Positions 62,090 to 64,000 of a DNA stretch of 64,000 nt are shown here, piece by piece. The stretch comes from Sweltsa coloradensis (lineage: Eukaryota > Arthropoda > Insecta > Plecoptera > Chloroperlidae). A model generated the notes under the pieces. That model was not told the DNA's origin, did no database searches, and saw only the letters and a program-made list of their open reading frames with translations. Each line of letters begins with the position of its first letter. Positions within the stretch are counted from its first letter, which is position 1. Position numbers and translations under genes: made by a program. Where the stretch lies: contig JAMZAV010000445.1 of NCBI GenBank assembly GCA_024449915.1, forward strand, positions 62,001 through 126,000. The letters are read 5' to 3'.

Positions 62090-62560
62090 TTTTATAATAG
62101 AGTTTTGCTGGATACCTGGACACATGGGCATAGAGGGAAATGAACACGCTGATCGGGCTGCTAGTTCCCGTTCCAGATGACAAGAGTGGATTTAAGCAAC
62201 GACTGTTGGATTTGCGACAAGCATCTTGGGATGTGGTGCAAAATAACAAATTGCGTAGTGTGATGCCCACACTGACTAATAAAATTCATCCACCTACGTC
62301 TCGACTCTCACGTAGAGAAGAGGTGGTATTGTCCAGAATTCGAATAGGCCACACACGTCTAACTCACGGATATCTCTTGACCAGAGAAAAGGTTATTCCC
62401 AGATGTGACACATGTGATATACCTTTAACCGTACATATTATGCTCCTAGCAGAATGTACCAAATATGATGCCTTGCGCATGCAATTTGATCTCTCCCAAT
62501 CATATGACGGCAACAAACTTTCTAAATTTCTCATCCAAAGTACAGTATTGTCCTGAATAT
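62090..62560 (+). pseudogene. Non-LTR retrotransposon fragment, RNase H C-terminus
   Basis: Near 62105-62165 the frame reads CWIPGHMGIEGNEHADRAAS, the C-terminal RNase H block of LINE polyproteins. The following sequence, in another frame, has RREEVVLSRIRIGHTRLTHG, then CDTCDIPLTVHIMLLAEC, the usual trailing Cys motif. A frameshift near 62165 separates the two. It differs from the LINE at 200-3535, which lacks RNase H. The 5' part is missing. Confidence 0.85.
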
Positions 62561-63404
62561 AAGCCTACCTTTTTTCAATATTTTAAGTCTCAAAGGCCCT
62601 TAGCAGCTAATATTTCCATATGCTTGTGCATATTTTTAAAAATATTTCAACAAGAAAAGTTAGGGGGTCGGCTTATATTCAGGGTTGGCCTACATTTGGC
62701 ACAATATGGTAATCTATTTAACAAAATTTAATTCACATCATACACATTTCTTTAATTTCTTTATTTTCATTTACATAAATAGCTTTGTTTTGCTATAACT
62801 ATCATCATCATCATTTTATTTTGTTATATATACACTTAGAAAACAATCTACCGGTAATCATCAAACACAACATTAACTCTTCTCATTAACTTTCATTATC
62901 ACAGGTGGCGCAATATGACCTAACCGGTTGAAGCGCCCTAATTTCTCACACGGTCGTTGAAAGACGTACAATTACTTTGTAAATTCTTCCATCTCACTAA
63001 TAGCTTGATGTGAACTCTAATCTATTCTTCACTTGCAGTTGGTGGCCATCATCCTGTACATCATGTGCTGCCCACAAAGAAAGTTAATACCAAAGAAAAT
63101 ACTAGCATGACATTATCAGAACCGTTGCCAGATTAAACGCAGACATGGTGGACGGCAACACTGCATTTAACATGGCACCTTTCAGTAGTCTCGAACCCAA
63201 GCAGGGTCAAAGTCAATCAAGGTATCGTCAAAGTTCACTCAAAATCATAAAAAATCATCATAAAAACTGCTCAAATGAACCAAAATTAAATTTTAAGTCA
63301 TATTTTCTTTACCCTTTAATTGAATGGTTGTTCTATTAAAGGCAATACAGCTGTTTTACTGTTGCTATCTTACTCGGCAACAACCTTAAAAAGTTAAAAT
63401 TGAC
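62561..63404. other. Non-coding AT-rich stretch
   Basis: Includes a short (ATC)n near 62800. No gene is recognised. Confidence 0.5.
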
Positions 63405-63565
63405 TACGATTCTTAACCCAGCCACGACTAGCGATTGCGTCGGAGCCTACAGGGTTGGCTTAGTCGCTTTGGTTTGATGTCCCCCACTGAAAATTAGTTA
63501 TATGACTTGAGTGGGTAGGTAGATCTAAATACGAAATTATTTATTTATTTATTATTTATTTAGTC
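63405..63565 (+). repeat. Repeat family A copy
   Basis: GCGATTGCGTCGGAGCCTAC, GGTTGGCTTAGTCGCTTTGG, GTCCCCCACTGAAAATTAGT, then the TTTATTTATTTA tail. Orientation as at position 1. Confidence 0.85.
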
Positions 63566-64000
63566 TCCTAAAGTATGCCTTCCCTCATAGGACTACCTCC
63601 CAATAGGCCTACATGGCGCACATAATACCGCTGTGTTCTCACAAGAAAAACATTTCACCGTGTAACTGAATCTTAAAAAACATTGCTAGGTAGCGAGGTT
63701 TATAAGTAGTTACGTAAAAACGGAGGTGCCCGTGGGGGCTTTCCCCCGGAGGAGATATTTTATGAAGTGTTTCTTATTTGATTGAAACCTCTTTGGTTGG
63801 TCTTATAAATGATTTCTTCTGCACATGTAGGGATAAAAAAAAAAAAAAAAACTTGTAGGTACGGATGCACACGATAATCAATATTACCGATCGATTATCA
63901 TTTATCAATAATGGATATAATTTTGTTAATCGATAACCAAAATTCATTATCAATTATCAAAATTCAAATAATTGGTAATAGTGGCATGAACCAAACTCTA
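63566..64000. other. AT-rich end of window
   Basis: A short GC hairpin GTGGGGGCTTTCCCCC lies near 63732, an A13-type run near 63837, and a degenerate array of ATCGATTATCA/ATTATCAAAATT words from about 63870 to 63975. No coding sequence. Confidence 0.5.

Overview
This is a window of eukaryotic, animal nuclear DNA. Evidence: spliced genes with GT-AG introns, vertebrate-type AATAAA poly(A) signals, non-LTR retrotransposons, tRNA-derived SINE-like units and many microsatellites. Two conserved genes can be read. The first is the protein kinase PDK1 (PDPK1, plus strand, four exons in 46074-49058). The second is the DNA-repair hydrolase aprataxin (APTX, minus strand, three exons in 56200-49905). The linker between the PDK1 kinase and PH domains looks arthropod-like, so I favour an arthropod, possibly a crustacean. 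That is a judgement from memory of the family, not a search result.

Layout. 1-3535: the end of two interspersed repeats, then a decayed non-LTR retrotransposon with endonuclease and reverse transcriptase. 3536-8550: almost entirely inverted-repeat DNA transposon debris. 8550-18400: non-coding DNA with a CpG-rich CRE/E-box block, a perfect 100-bp minisatellite, two other tandem arrays, a tRNA-derived SINE and one tempting Kozak-ATG-donor micro-exon (12819-12840). 18467-19858: a 1.4-kb foldback. 19860-44000: mostly non-coding, with E-box and CRE sites, a second tRNA-SINE, a (CGA)n array, a complete 909-bp non-autonomous hAT-like element with an 8-bp target duplication (35084-36008) and a candidate distal first exon (37209-37304). 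44000-49770: PDPK1. 49740-56330: APTX, tail-to-tail with PDPK1, with foldback and repeat insertions in its introns. 56330-64000: nested repeats, a perfect 45-bp palindrome, a retrotransposon RNase H fragment and further copies of the same repeat families.

The two genes are not known to act in one pathway. PDK1 phosphorylates the activation loop of AGC kinases downstream of PI3K. Aprataxin removes AMP from abortive DNA-ligation ends. Their poly(A) signals lie about 30 bp apart on opposite strands, so their 3' ends probably overlap.

The most interesting items are: a 51-bp tandem duplication in PDPK1 that copies the splice acceptor together with the first coding residues; a possible mitochondrial presequence encoded upstream of the aprataxin start; the large foldback elements; at least 31 copies of the palindromic octamer TAGGCCTA, where about one is expected; and a dispersed 177-bp repeat family. 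I see no bacterial operon, CRISPR array or complete autonomous transposon.
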